From the NCBI RefSeq assembly GCF_900111115.1, contig NZ_FOGD01000003.1:1-64000 (forward strand): a stretch of DNA of 64,000 bases. Direction: 5' to 3'. The translations under genes and the position numbers were made by a program. Source of the DNA: Giesbergeria anulus. Lineage in GTDB: Bacteria; Pseudomonadota; Gammaproteobacteria; Burkholderiales; Burkholderiaceae_C. The notes beneath the pieces are model-generated. The model saw nothing but the letters and a program-made list of their open reading frames with translations. It was not told where the DNA came from and did no database searches. Positions within the stretch are counted from its first letter, which is position 1; each line of letters begins with the position of its first letter. Below, in pieces: positions 39,402-48,438 of the stretch.

Positions 39402-39882
39402 TGACATCCAGTGACATTGAAGCACCAATGCCCCGGCGGTCTTGTCTGAAAGAACTGCCGCGCAGTTTGTATTTGGACAGCGCGTAGTTGCCCAAGAGGC
39501 TCAATTTTTGGCTTGCAAAGTGAATGTGTCCGTCTTTGAATGGTATCCAGCCTAGCGAATAATCAGGATTAGATACGCACCAATTTAGCTGCCTTTTCTT
39601 GAACTGCTTGCGTCGCGTGACGTACTCGACATACACCCGTTGCACGGTGCCACTGCCCACGCTGATACCACCGGATCGGCTGTAGCCTGCTGTGCATTTT
39701 TGCAGACCATAGGATAGATATTTTGGCTTGCTGTGGAAGAGGCATGCTGCCTTGACCGGTACTTCGTTGATGTGGCTCCAGACCTGATTGACTTCACGTT
39801 CCATCTGATGCAACACTTTGGCGTGCTTGTCTTTGAGGCGCAGTTGGAGGGTTTTTGTGTTAGCACTCACAGTGGGCATCAT
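39402..39882 (-). pseudogene. tnpB remnant, N-terminal part joined to the right end
   Basis: From ATG 39882 the frame gives the N-terminal region of a TnpB (RNA-guided transposon nuclease, ancestor of Cas12): TLQLRLKDKHAKVL, NQVWSHINE, LQKCTAGYS, GSGTVQRVYVEYVTRRKQF, YSLGWIPFKDG, and KLRGSSFRQDRRG. After about 150 residues it breaks: the whole RuvC catalytic half and zinc finger are missing, and the sequence joins directly to the element's right-end motif GGATGTCAA (minus strand, ending at 39401). The frame then runs on by chance to overlap the cotH start. It cannot encode an active nuclease. Confidence 0.8.
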
Positions 39883-39963
39883 AGCGCTCGAACTTGGGCT
39901 TGAACCCCGAGGTTGGCGCGAGCAGGTCGGTACAGCCTGTGGTGTTTTGGGGTAGCGTCGTCT

Positions 39964-40600
39964 ATGATCTTTGGCGTGAGCACCAGCATCAAAACTCCGC
40001 AACTGCCCCTCAAAGACAAGTACGCTAAAGTGTTGCGTCAGATGATGCGTGAGATCAATCAGGTCTGGAACCACATCAATGAAGTCTCGGCCAAGGTAGC
40101 GTGGCCTTTTCATGGTAGGTCTCAATTTTTATCAGGTGACGATCTGCAAAAATGCACGGCAGGCTATAGCCCATCCGGTGGTGTCAGTGTGGGTAGTGGC
40201 ACCGTGCAACGGGTGTGTGTCAAGTACGCCACGCGGCACAAGCAGTTCAAGACAGAGCGCTTTAATTGGCGTGTTTCTAACCAAAAATCACCCAAGTATT
40301 CGCTGGGCTGGATACTGTTTAAAGGCGGGCGTTCCAAATGCAAAGTTGGGCAAATCCATTTTGCTGGTCAAAAAGACGGCAGGGGGCGTTGGTACTTCAA
40401 TGTCACCATTGATTTTTCAGAATTCGTCGGCCCCCGACTTTCTGCTCTAGATGTTGGTATCGACTTGGTTCTGAAAGGGTGCGCCACGGCGTCAAACGAA
40501 CAAAAGCTGTGTGGGTGCTGGTATCGCCAGCACGAGAACGCTGTGATCTTCGTCGGCGGCGGGACATCGCCGTCTGGCAGCAGGAATTGCCGTCCTTTAG
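39964..40600 (+). pseudogene. tnpB remnant with internal deletions and frameshift
   Basis: From ATG 39964: TPQLPLKDKYAKVLRQM, NQVWNHINE, LQKCTAGYSPSGG, GSGTVQRVCVKYATRHKQF, YSLGWILFKGG. Compared with the minus-strand copy it lacks about 20 residues before DGRGRWYFNVTID. It reaches the first RuvC strand (ALDVGIDLVLKG) and then loses most of the RuvC and zinc-finger region. The tail appears in another frame as AAGHRRLAAGIAVL followed by TAG at 40598-40600, the normal TnpB C-terminus just inside the right end. Inactive. Confidence 0.8.
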
Positions 40601-40617
40601 GGCGGAGAGGATGTCAA
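40590..40617 (+). ncRNA. Right end of the IS: 3' hairpin of a TnpB guide-RNA (omega RNA) scaffold, relic
   Basis: Stem CCGTCC (40590-40595), loop TTTA, stem GGGCGG (40600-40605), then AGAGGATGTCAA to 40617. This hairpin plus GGATGTCAA is the familiar right end of IS1341/IS605-type elements, and in functional elements it ends the omega RNA, with the guide read from the DNA just outside. Here the guide position would be the first codons of the GGDEF-EAL gene. Whether any RNA is made is unknown. Confidence 0.55.
40604..40610 (+). promoter_or_regulatory. Ribosome binding site for the GGDEF-EAL gene, supplied by the IS end
   Basis: GGAGAGG sits 9 bases before ATG 40620 and partly inside the 3' arm of the right-end hairpin (40600-40605). 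It decides the start: the in-frame ATG 40611 directly abuts the site and is too close, whereas 40620 has good spacing. If the hairpin forms in the mRNA it would partly hide the site. Confidence 0.6.
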
Positions 40618-40619
40618 GC

Positions 40620-43600
40620 ATGATCCTTGCCCTCATCAATAACATCGCATTTTTGGTTGCCTTGGTAGCTGCCGGGCAGATCGTTATTTCGCGTTTTCAC
40701 AAGAATCCACTCAATCGCCAGCTGCTGCTCGGTTTGCTGTTTGGCGGCGTTACTTTGCTGGGTATCGCCAATCCCTTGAATTTTTCTCCCGGTGTGATTT
40801 TTGACGGGCGGTCGATTGTGTTGTCGGTGGTTGGGGTAGTGGGTGGCGGTACGGCTGCGCTGATTGCCGCCGTCATGGCTGCCTTATATCGCTACCATCT
40901 GGGCGGTGTCGGCATGCCGGTCGGCATCGCGGTGGCACTTGCATCGGCTTTGCTGGGAGTGCTGGCAAGGCAATGGTGGCTGCGCCAGAGAAGCCCACCA
41001 CAGCCGATGCACTACTGGGCACTGGGCGTAGTGGTTCAACTGATGCAGTTGGCAGCGTTCACGCAGGTTCCGAATCAGGCTGGTTACGCTTTTATTGCGC
41101 AGGCTTGGTGGTTACTTCTGCTGTTTTACCCCCTTGCCACGATGTTGCTATGCCTTATTTTTCGCAATCACGAACAGCAGTTGATTGATCTGCATGCTTT
41201 GTCTTGCGCCCAAGCTGCGGTAACTGCTGCGGAAACTGCCAGCAGGGAGCGCTTTCACGCCTATTTCGACCATTCCATCGTTGGCCTTGCGATCACCAGC
41301 CCAGAAAAAGGATGGATAGAGGTCAACGAAGCACTTTGCGCCATGTTGGGATACACGCGGGACGAACTGACCCACACGACTTGGACAGAACTGACCTACC
41401 CCGAAGATTTAGCTCCCGACTTGGTGCAGTTCAACCGGATGCTGACGGGCGACATCAACAGCTATACCCTGGATAAACGGTTCATTCACAAGGATGGGCA
41501 CTTGGTGTACACGCGCTTGGCGATCAGCCATGTACGCAAGGCCGACGGCAACATCGATTATGTCGTCGCAATGGTAGATGACATCAGCGAACGCAAAAAG
41601 GCGCAGATGGCCAGCGATGCGGTGCGTCGTCAGTTGCAAGCCACGTTGGATGCCTTGCCCGATCTGCTGTTTGAAATGGACGCCGAAGGCCGTATCTTTA
41701 ACTACCACAGCCACCGTAATCATTTGCTAGCAGTCCCGCCAGAGGTGTTTATTGGCAAGCGGGTTGCTGATTTGCTGCCGCCAGATGCCGTCAGTGCCTG
41801 TCAGCAGGCCATTGATGAGGCGACGCAAAAAGGCTTTTCTACTGGCCTGACTTACCAGCTTGCTTTGCAGCAGGGTCTATTTTGGTTTGAACTCTCTGTG
41901 GCACCACTGCATGCTGACGCTCAGGTCGGCCAGCGCTTCATCATGATCTGCCGTGATATTACCGACAGGATGCGTGCCAACGAGAGCTTGCGCCAGGCAG
42001 CCAGTGTTTTTAGTCACACCCGTGAAGGCATTGCTATTACGGACGTCGATGGGGCTATTCTCAATATCAATCAAGCCTTTACGTGCATCACTGGCTATAG
42101 CCGCGAAGACGTCATCGGTCAGAAGTTGCACATGCTCAATTCTGGCAGACAAGATACCGGGTTTTACCAAGCAATGTGGGACGACTTGGCCCATCAAGGC
42201 CATTGGAGTGGCGAGATTTGGAACAGGCGCAAAGACGGTGAGGTGATTGTTGAACGGTTGACCATCAGCGCGGTACGCGATCAACAAGGCACCACACAGC
42301 AGTATGTAGGCTTGTTCTCGGATATCACCGACATCAAGGCGCATCAGAGCCAACTCGAACATATTGCCCACTTTGATGCACTGACCAACTTGCCCAACCG
42401 CGTGCTTTTGGCCGAGTGCGTGCAGCAGGCGATGGGCCGTGCAGTACGGCATCAGCAGCAGTTGGCAGTGATTTACCTTGATTTGGATGGTTTCAAGGTG
42501 ATTAACGACCAATATGGCCATGGCGTGGGCGACCATATGCTCATTACTCTGGCCCATCGTATCAAAGATACGCTGCGTGCGGGCGACACGATGGCCCGCT
42601 TGGGTGGTGATGAGTTTGTGGCAGTTTTGATTGACTTAGAAGACACCTCAGCCTGCTTGCCGCTACTCAAGCAGGTGCTGGCTGCTGCCGCGCTGCCAGT
42701 GCAGATGGGCGACCTGAGCTTGCAAGTTTCGGCCAGTCTGGGCGTCACTTTTTACCCGCAAGCGCACGACATGGATGCCGACCAACTTTTGCGCCAGGCC
42801 GACCAAGCCATGTACCAAGCCAAAGTGGCTGGTAAGAACCGCTACTGCATATTTGATGCTGCGCAAGACAGCAGCATCCGCGACCACCACGAAAGCCTAG
42901 AGCGCATTCGCCTAGCACTTGAAAGTGGTGAGTTTGTGCTGTACTACCAACCCAAAGTCAATATGCACAGCGGCAAGGTGATTGGTGCCGAAGCGTTGAT
43001 TCGTTGGCAGCACCCGGACAAAGGGTTGTTGGCCCCTGCCACTTTCTTGCCGGTGATCGAAAATCACCCACTGGCTGTGAAGATGGGCGAGTGGGTGACT
43101 GACACTGCCATGCACCAGATGGAGCTGTGGCAAGCCGCTGGTCTGGTGTTGCCTGTTAGCGTCAATATCGGGGCCCGGCAATTGCAGCAAGGCGATTTTG
43201 TGGAGCGCCTACAGGTCATCTTGGCCAAGCACCCGCAGGTGCACCCGAGCTGCCTTGAACTGGAAGTGCTCGAGACCAGCGCACTGAGTGACATGGGCCA
43301 AGTGTCACAAGTGATTGACGACTGTGCAAAGATGGGCGTGAAGTTTGCCCTCGATGACTTTGGAACTGGTTATTCGTCGCTCACCTACCTCAAGCGTTTG
43401 CACGTGGGAATGCTCAAGATCGATCAGAGTTTTGTGCGTGACATGCTCGAAGACCCAGAGGATCTGGCCATTTTGGAGGGTGTTATCGGTCTGGCGGCTG
43501 CTTTCAAGCGCGAGGTGATTGCCGAGGGTGTGGAGACCGTGGCACACGGCACCGCGCTGCTACAGCTAGGTTGTCAATTGGCACAGGGCTATGGCATTGC

Positions 43601-43682
43601 CAGACCTATGCCCGCCGACAAAATGCCTGCGTGGGTGGCCACTTGGCAGCCTCATGTCGCGTGGGGTGCAGGCCATAAATGA
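40620..43682 (+). CDS. Membrane-bound PAS-GGDEF-EAL protein (cyclic-di-GMP turnover)
   Basis: 1020 residues from ATG 40620. Residues 1-190 are five to six hydrophobic helices of the 5TMR-LYT sensor type (PLNFSPGVIFDGRSIVLSV). Three PAS domains follow (about 208-335, 340-455, 458-580), including FDHSIVGLAITSPEKGWIEV and GIAITDVDGAILNINQAF. The GGDEF domain has an intact RLGGDEF site (Gly near residue 662). The EAL domain starts GAEALIRWQHP (Glu near 791) with DDFGTGYSSL and QGYGIARPM, so both synthase and phosphodiesterase activities are possible. It points against the ABC operon and begins right at a transposon end; codon use resembles the host more than cotH does. Confidence 0.92.
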   Translation: MILALINNIAFLVALVAAGQIVISRFHKNPLNRQLLLGLLFGGVTLLGIANPLNFSPGVIFDGRSIVLSVVGVVGGGTAALIAAVMAALYRYHLGGVGMPVGIAVALASALLGVLARQWWLRQRSPPQPMHYWALGVVVQLMQLAAFTQVPNQAGYAFIAQAWWLLLLFYPLATMLLCLIFRNHEQQLIDLHALSCAQAAVTAAETASRERFHAYFDHSIVGLAITSPEKGWIEVNEALCAMLGYTRDELTHTTWTELTYPEDLAPDLVQFNRMLTGDINSYTLDKRFIHKDGHLVYTRLAISHVRKADGNIDYVVAMVDDISERKKAQMASDAVRRQLQATLDALPDLLFEMDAEGRIFNYHSHRNHLLAVPPEVFIGKRVADLLPPDAVSACQQAIDEATQKGFSTGLTYQLALQQGLFWFELSVAPLHADAQVGQRFIMICRDITDRMRANESLRQAASVFSHTREGIAITDVDGAILNINQAFTCITGYSREDVIGQKLHMLNSGRQDTGFYQAMWDDLAHQGHWSGEIWNRRKDGEVIVERLTISAVRDQQGTTQQYVGLFSDITDIKAHQSQLEHIAHFDALTNLPNRVLLAECVQQAMGRAVRHQQQLAVIYLDLDGFKVINDQYGHGVGDHMLITLAHRIKDTLRAGDTMARLGGDEFVAVLIDLEDTSACLPLLKQVLAAAALPVQMGDLSLQVSASLGVTFYPQAHDMDADQLLRQADQAMYQAKVAGKNRYCIFDAAQDSSIRDHHESLERIRLALESGEFVLYYQPKVNMHSGKVIGAEALIRWQHPDKGLLAPATFLPVIENHPLAVKMGEWVTDTAMHQMELWQAAGLVLPVSVNIGARQLQQGDFVERLQVILAKHPQVHPSCLELEVLETSALSDMGQVSQVIDDCAKMGVKFALDDFGTGYSSLTYLKRLHVGMLKIDQSFVRDMLEDPEDLAILEGVIGLAAAFKREVIAEGVETVAHGTALLQLGCQLAQGYGIARPMPADKMPAWVATWQPHVAWGAGHK

Positions 43683-43719
43683 GATACCTAGCGTGAGCGG
43701 CCAAAACCCCAAGCCATTG

Positions 43720-44613
43720 TCACTCGGCCTCTTCATGGCCTAGACTCGAAAGACGCGGGTCTAGGGCATCGCGCAGGCCATCGCCCAACAGGTTCAGCCC
43801 CAACACGGTCAGCACGATAGCCAAGCCGGGCCACAGGGCCAGCAGCGGCGCTTGCCAGAGCAGGGTTTGGGCCTCAGTGAGCATTCGGCCCCATGAGGGT
43901 TCGGGCGGCTGGGTGCCCAGCCCCAAATAAGACAGAGCTGCCTCGGCCAAAATAGCTAGCGCAAACTGCACCGTGGCCTGCACCAGCAGCACTGGGGCGA
44001 TATTGGGCAGCACATGCTCAAAGGTGATGCGCCAGCCCCCTTTGCCACACACCCGTGCGGCCAAAATGAAATCGCGTGTCCAGACTACACGGGCCGAAGC
44101 CCGCGCCACGCGCACAAAGACTGGGATATTAAAGATGCCAATTGCCACCATCGCATTGACCATGCTGGGGCCGTAGAGGGCGGTGAGCATAATCGCTAGC
44201 AGCACCGCCGGAAAGGCAAAGGCCAAATCGGCGATGCGCAACACCATCTGTTCTATCCAGCCGCGCCATGCTGCTGCCAGCAGGCCCAGTGCGGTGCCCA
44301 GCACTAACCCGATGCCCACTGCCACCAGCCCGACGATCAGGGACTGCCCCGCCCCCAGCAGCAACATCGAGGCTACATCACGGCCCAAGGCGTCGGTGCC
44401 CAGCCAATGCTGGCCGCTGGGCGGCAGCAGCTTGATAGATAAGTTGACCTCGTAGGGTGAACCGGGTGTCCACAGCTGACCCAATGCAGCAGCTAGTAGC
44501 CACAGCAACACCAGCAGCATGCCCAAGGCCAAACTGGGGTGCTGGCGCAAGTGGCTGCGCCAAGACGGTGGGCGCGGTGCAGCAGGGGCAGACAAGGAGG
44601 CAGGAGGGTTCAC
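43720..44613 (-). CDS. Peptide-type ABC importer permease, DppC-like
   Basis: 297-residue inner-membrane permease, start GTG 44613 (no ATG upstream of the first helix; the next Met is inside it). OppC N-terminal block and six helices; HWLGTDALGRDVASMLLLGA is the DppC hallmark; the EAA loop is around AARVCGKGGWRITFEHVLPN. It is 12 bases after dppB. The next operon gene should be the ATPase, but the GGDEF-EAL gene converges on it from 38 bases away instead. Confidence 0.9.
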   Translation of the reverse strand: MNPPASLSAPAAPRPPSWRSHLRQHPSLALGMLLVLLWLLAAALGQLWTPGSPYEVNLSIKLLPPSGQHWLGTDALGRDVASMLLLGAGQSLIVGLVAVGIGLVLGTALGLLAAAWRGWIEQMVLRIADLAFAFPAVLLAIMLTALYGPSMVNAMVAIGIFNIPVFVRVARASARVVWTRDFILAARVCGKGGWRITFEHVLPNIAPVLLVQATVQFALAILAEAALSYLGLGTQPPEPSWGRMLTEAQTLLWQAPLLALWPGLAIVLTVLGLNLLGDGLRDALDPRLSSLGHEEAE

Positions 44614-44625
44614 GGCAGAACGGCG

Positions 44626-45588
44626 TTAGCGCGAGTGCTTTTGCAGGCGTGGATCAATCAGGGCGTACAGGATATCGACCACCACATTGACCACAATGAC
44701 CAAGGCTGCCAGCAGCAGCACGCCGTTGCGCACCACGATCAAATCGCGATTGGCAATGGCCTGAAACAGCAGCCGCCCTAGGCCGGGCAACTGAAAAACA
44801 TTTTCAATGACGATGGCCCCCGCCAGCAAGTTGGCAAATTGCAACCCCATGACCGTGAGCACCGGAACCATAGCGTTGCGCAGTGCATGACGCCACAGCA
44901 CCTGCTGATAAGACAGCCCCTTGGCCCGCGCCGTGCGCACAAAGTCTTCGTGCAGCACTTCAAGCAAGGCCGAGCGCAGTGTGCGCGCCAAAATGGCCCC
45001 TTGCACTACCGCCAGCGCCACGGCGGGCAAGAGCAGCGCTTGCAGGGCAGGCCACAAGCCCCCGCCTTCGTCAGCCGTCCACCCCGGAAAGCCCCCCGCC
45101 GCCAGCCAAGGCAGTTGGATAGAAAAAAGCCAAACTAGGCCCATCGCCAGCCAAAAGCCTGGCACGGCCATGCCCAGTTGCACCAGCCCCATCACCGCTG
45201 CGGCATCCCAGCGGCGGTGGCGGGCGGCAGCGTACAGGCCCGCCGCAAACGCCAGTGCTGTACAAAGGATCATGGCCAGCATGGCCAAGGGCACGGTCAC
45301 GGCCAACCGCTCCAGCAGTAACTCTGCTACTGGGGTGCTGTAGGAATAGCTTTGGCCCAAATCGCCGGTGAACACACCAGCCAGCCATTGGCCGTAGCGT
45401 TGTAGCACGGGTTGGTCTAGCCCCAGCTCGGTGCTCAGGGCGGCCACAGCATCAGGGTCGGCATCTGGCCCCATCAGCACTTGAGCTGCGTTGCCCGGCA
45501 GCACATCCAGCACGCCAAAGATGGCCGCAGAAGCGCCCAGCAGTGTGAGTGAGAACATGGCAAGGCGTTGCAGCAGAAAAAATCCCAT
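44626..45588 (-). CDS. Peptide-type ABC importer permease, DppB-like
   Basis: 320-residue permease from ATG 45588. N-terminal LLQRLAMFSLTLLGASAAIF, DPDAVAALSTELGLDQPVLQ (the DppB periplasmic block), GDLGQSYSYSTPV, and the EAA loop FVRTARAKGLSYQQVLWRHA. C-terminus LIDPRLQKHSR is typical. First gene of the ABC operon, divergent from the ferredoxin gene; its promoter should lie in 45589-45731. Confidence 0.9.
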   Translation of the reverse strand: MGFFLLQRLAMFSLTLLGASAAIFGVLDVLPGNAAQVLMGPDADPDAVAALSTELGLDQPVLQRYGQWLAGVFTGDLGQSYSYSTPVAELLLERLAVTVPLAMLAMILCTALAFAAGLYAAARHRRWDAAAVMGLVQLGMAVPGFWLAMGLVWLFSIQLPWLAAGGFPGWTADEGGGLWPALQALLLPAVALAVVQGAILARTLRSALLEVLHEDFVRTARAKGLSYQQVLWRHALRNAMVPVLTVMGLQFANLLAGAIVIENVFQLPGLGRLLFQAIANRDLIVVRNGVLLLAALVIVVNVVVDILYALIDPRLQKHSR

Positions 45589-45602
45589 AGCGAGGCAGTT
45601 AG

Positions 45603-45980
<378 letters not shown>

Positions 45981-46009
45981 GGGGGCATGGTGCGTTTGCC
46001 TAGGCCACA

Positions 46010-46150
46010 ATGATAGAGCGTTCGGCTTGGCAGTTGGATATCGACGTGCAGGCAGCCTTTGTCGCCAAGAGGATGGGTTTGTGCGTTGTGCGCATTGCCC
46101 ACGAGTTGGCCGACCCACCCGAAGAACAGCAGGCGGCTGCTGCCGCTTAA
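46010..46150 (+). CDS. Small open reading frame, unknown
   Basis: 46-codon frame (MIERSAWQLDIDVQAAFVA start, ends AAAAA) with an in-frame TAG just before its ATG at 46010. It shares its final bases with the stop of the converging LysR gene. Weak ribosome binding site. The composition is protein-like (AKRMGLCVVRIAHELAD) but no family is recognised; it may be a gene remnant. Confidence 0.3.
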   Translation: MIERSAWQLDIDVQAAFVAKRMGLCVVRIAHELADPPEEQQAAAAA

Positions 46151-47088
46151 ACCCCAGCCGCTACAGCCTGTGCAGCCGCAGCCCCCAGCCACGCACTAAA
46201 GGCGGCCAGCACCGCAGAGGGTGCTTGCGCCGGGTGAATCAGGTAGTAGGCCCGCTCGCCGCGCAGCGGCTGGGCGCAGGCCACCACCAGTTCGCCACGG
46301 GCCAGTTCGGCTTCAATCAGCAGCGGTGGCATCAAGGCCACACCCAAGCCATGCGTAGCCGCCATTGCCAGCATCGAAAACAGCTCGTAGCGTGGCCCAT
46401 CCAAGGCATGGGGGGCCTCTACCTCCATAGCTTCAAACCACTGCCGCCAGCCATAGGGGCGGGTGCTTTGTTGCAGCAGCGGCAACTGCGCCAAGGCTTG
46501 CGCGGCCACGGGCTGATAAGCGCGCCCTAGGCCGCGCTGCGCGGCAGCCTCTAACAGGCGTGGGCTGCACACCGGCACTACATCTTCGTGCAACAGCAAT
46601 TGCGCTTGGGTGCCGGGCCATTGGATCACCTGCTCAGGGGTGCCTGCATAGAGCGCGGCATCGAACCCGGTGTCGCTAAACAAAAAGGGCCGCGTGCGGG
46701 TGTCGATGTGCACCACGATGTCGGGGTGCTGGGCGGCCAATTGCGGCAGGCGCGGAATCAGCCAGCGGGTGGCAAAGGTGGGCACCGCTGCGAGGGACAG
46801 GGCACCACCGTGGCCTTGGTGCGCCATCACCTCTAGGGTGTCGCGCTCTAGCGCTTGCAAGCGTTGGCCGACTTGGCGGGCGTAATGGCTGCCCGCTGGC
46901 GTCAGGGCAACGCCGTGGCGCGTGCGCCGAAATAACGACACGCCCAAAAATTCTTCTAGCGACAAAATTTGCCGTGATACCGCGCTTTGCGTCAGGGCCA
47001 GCTCTTGCGCGGCGCGGGTATAGCTTTCGTGGCGGGCGGCAGCCTCAAAACAGGCCAGAGCTTGGGTAGAGGGCAGGGTGCGGCGCAT
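46147..47088 (-). CDS. LysR-family regulator, GcvA-like
   Basis: 313 residues from ATG 47088. The helix-turn-helix is at residues about 18-37 (SYTRAAQELALTQSAVSRQI) followed by LEEFLGVSLFRRTRHGVAL. The start MRRTLPSTQALACFEAAARH is the GcvA-subfamily pattern. Divergent from gcdH across 136 bases, the usual place for a LysR activator of the gcdH-CoA-transferase operon; the effector would be a glutarate or lysine-degradation intermediate by inference. Confidence 0.88.
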   Translation of the reverse strand: MRRTLPSTQALACFEAAARHESYTRAAQELALTQSAVSRQILSLEEFLGVSLFRRTRHGVALTPAGSHYARQVGQRLQALERDTLEVMAHQGHGGALSLAAVPTFATRWLIPRLPQLAAQHPDIVVHIDTRTRPFLFSDTGFDAALYAGTPEQVIQWPGTQAQLLLHEDVVPVCSPRLLEAAAQRGLGRAYQPVAAQALAQLPLLQQSTRPYGWRQWFEAMEVEAPHALDGPRYELFSMLAMAATHGLGVALMPPLLIEAELARGELVVACAQPLRGERAYYLIHPAQAPSAVLAAFSAWLGAAAAQAVAAGV

Positions 47089-47224
47089 GGTTAAAGATGA
47101 TAAAAACGCATAACTGGATGCTGCATTTTCGTTTGCATAGAAGCTATTTGTAAAGATACGATGCAGCACTCGCCCATCATTCATGCTAAATGGGCACATC
47201 AAACTTTACTTTTCAGGAGACAAC
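47089..47224. promoter_or_regulatory. Divergent control region between the LysR gene and gcdH
   Basis: 136 AT-richer bases between two diverging genes. Several short dyads occur (for example GATGCTGCATTTT and GATGCAGCACTC), plausible LysR sites but unproven. The gcdH ribosome binding site caggaga is at 47214-47220. Confidence 0.4.
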
Positions 47225-48421
47225 ATGGCCAGCCACAGCTTTCAATGGAACGACCCCTTCTTGCTCGATCAGCAATTGACCGATGAAGAACGCATGGTGC
47301 GCGATGCCGCCGCCGCCTACTGCCAAGACAAGCTGGCCCCGCGCGTGCTCGAATCGTTCCGCCACGAAAAGATGGACACCAGCATCTTCCGCGAGATGGG
47401 CGAATTGGGCTTGCTCGGCCCCACCATCCCGGAGCAATACGGCGGCCCCGGCCTTAACTACGTCAGCTATGGCTTGATTGCCCGCGAAGTCGAGCGCGTC
47501 GATTCGGGCTACCGCTCGATGGCCAGCGTACAAAGCTCTTTGGTGATGGTGCCGATCCACGAGTTTGGCACTGAGGCGCAAAAGCAAAAATACCTGCCCA
47601 AGCTGGCCAGCGGCGAGTACATCGGCTGCTTTGGCCTGACCGAGCCTGACCACGGTTCCGACCCCAATAGCATGGTCACGCGTGCGCAAAAGGTGGATGG
47701 CGGCTACCAGCTCACCGGGGCCAAAATGTGGATCACCAACAGCCCGGTGGCCGATGTGTTTGTGGTTTGGGCCAAAGAGGTGTCTGAAGGCGGTGCTGTC
47801 GGCCCGATTCGTGGTTTTATCCTAGAAAAGGGCTGGAAGGGCCTGTCGGCCCCGGCCATCCACGGCAAGGTGGGCTTGCGCACTTCTATCACTGGCGAGA
47901 TCGTCATGGACAACGTGTTTGTGCCCGAAGAAAACGCCTTTCCTGAAGTACGCGGCCTCAAAGGCCCTTTCACTTGCCTCAATAGCGCCCGCTTTGGCAT
48001 TGCTTGGGGTGCGCTGGGGGCGGCAGAATTTTGCTGGCAAATGTCGCGCCAGTACACGATGGATCGCAAGCAGTTTGGCCGCCCCTTGGCCGCCAACCAG
48101 CTCATCCAGAAAAAGCTGGCCGATATGCAAACTGAAATCACCCTTGGCTTGCAAGCTTGCCTGCGCGTAGGCCGCATGAAAGATGAGCACCAAAACGTGG
48201 TCGAGATCACCTCGCTTATCAAGCGTAACAGCTGCGGCAAGGCATTGGACATTGCACGCTTGGCCCGCGACATGATGGGCGGCAACGGCATCAGTGATGA
48301 GTTTGGCGTAGCCCGCCACTTGGTCAATTTGGAAGTGGTGAACACCTACGAAGGCACACACGACATCCACGCCTTGATTTTGGGCCGTGCCCAAACCGGC
48401 ATCCCGGCCTTTGCCAACTAA
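47225..48421 (+). CDS. gcdH: Glutaryl-CoA dehydrogenase
   Basis: 398-residue acyl-CoA dehydrogenase converting glutaryl-CoA to crotonyl-CoA in lysine/tryptophan degradation. FAD and substrate motifs [16 protein letters not shown] and [48 protein letters not shown], and the catalytic Glu in [17 protein letters not shown]. The FNWNDPF-like start ([19 protein letters not shown]) is characteristic of GcdH. Followed 17 bases later by a CoA-transferase that could make its substrate. Confidence 0.95.
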   Translation: MASHSFQWNDPFLLDQQLTDEERMVRDAAAAYCQDKLAPRVLESFRHEKMDTSIFREMGELGLLGPTIPEQYGGPGLNYVSYGLIAREVERVDSGYRSMASVQSSLVMVPIHEFGTEAQKQKYLPKLASGEYIGCFGLTEPDHGSDPNSMVTRAQKVDGGYQLTGAKMWITNSPVADVFVVWAKEVSEGGAVGPIRGFILEKGWKGLSAPAIHGKVGLRTSITGEIVMDNVFVPEENAFPEVRGLKGPFTCLNSARFGIAWGALGAAEFCWQMSRQYTMDRKQFGRPLAANQLIQKKLADMQTEITLGLQACLRVGRMKDEHQNVVEITSLIKRNSCGKALDIARLARDMMGGNGISDEFGVARHLVNLEVVNTYEGTHDIHALILGRAQTGIPAFAN

Positions 48422-48438
48422 AAGCGTTGAGCGTCGCC

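Larger units (their letters stand above)
39402..40617. mobile_element. Head-to-head pair of decayed IS200/IS605-family TnpB elements
   Basis: Two diverged copies of the same kind of TnpB gene point away from each other from a shared 81-base centre (39883-39963). They form an imperfect inverted repeat of roughly 400 bases per arm, clearly alignable by eye. Each outer end carries the GGATGTCAA sequence typical of the right end of this IS group (minus strand ending at 39401, plus strand ending at 40617). No Y1 transposase (tnpA) is present, so the pair is immobile on its own. Confidence 0.75.

Noticed and set aside
39401-40125. 252-residue minus-strand protein covering the whole gap before cotH
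   Set aside because: Its first 81 residues are the mirror of the opposite tnpB relic and its last residues run into the cotH start; only the middle is TnpB-derived.
39402-40600. TnpB-derived, nuclease-dead RNA-guided repressor (TldR-like) controlling the neighbouring genes
   Set aside because: Both copies lack most of the RuvC and zinc-finger regions and one is frameshifted, so no folded guide-binding protein is likely. Domesticated repressors keep the overall TnpB fold.
40479-40619. N-terminal extension of the GGDEF-EAL protein back to 40479
   Set aside because: The extra 47 codons read through the tnpB relic and the IS right end; the ribosome binding site and the first transmembrane helix support ATG 40620.
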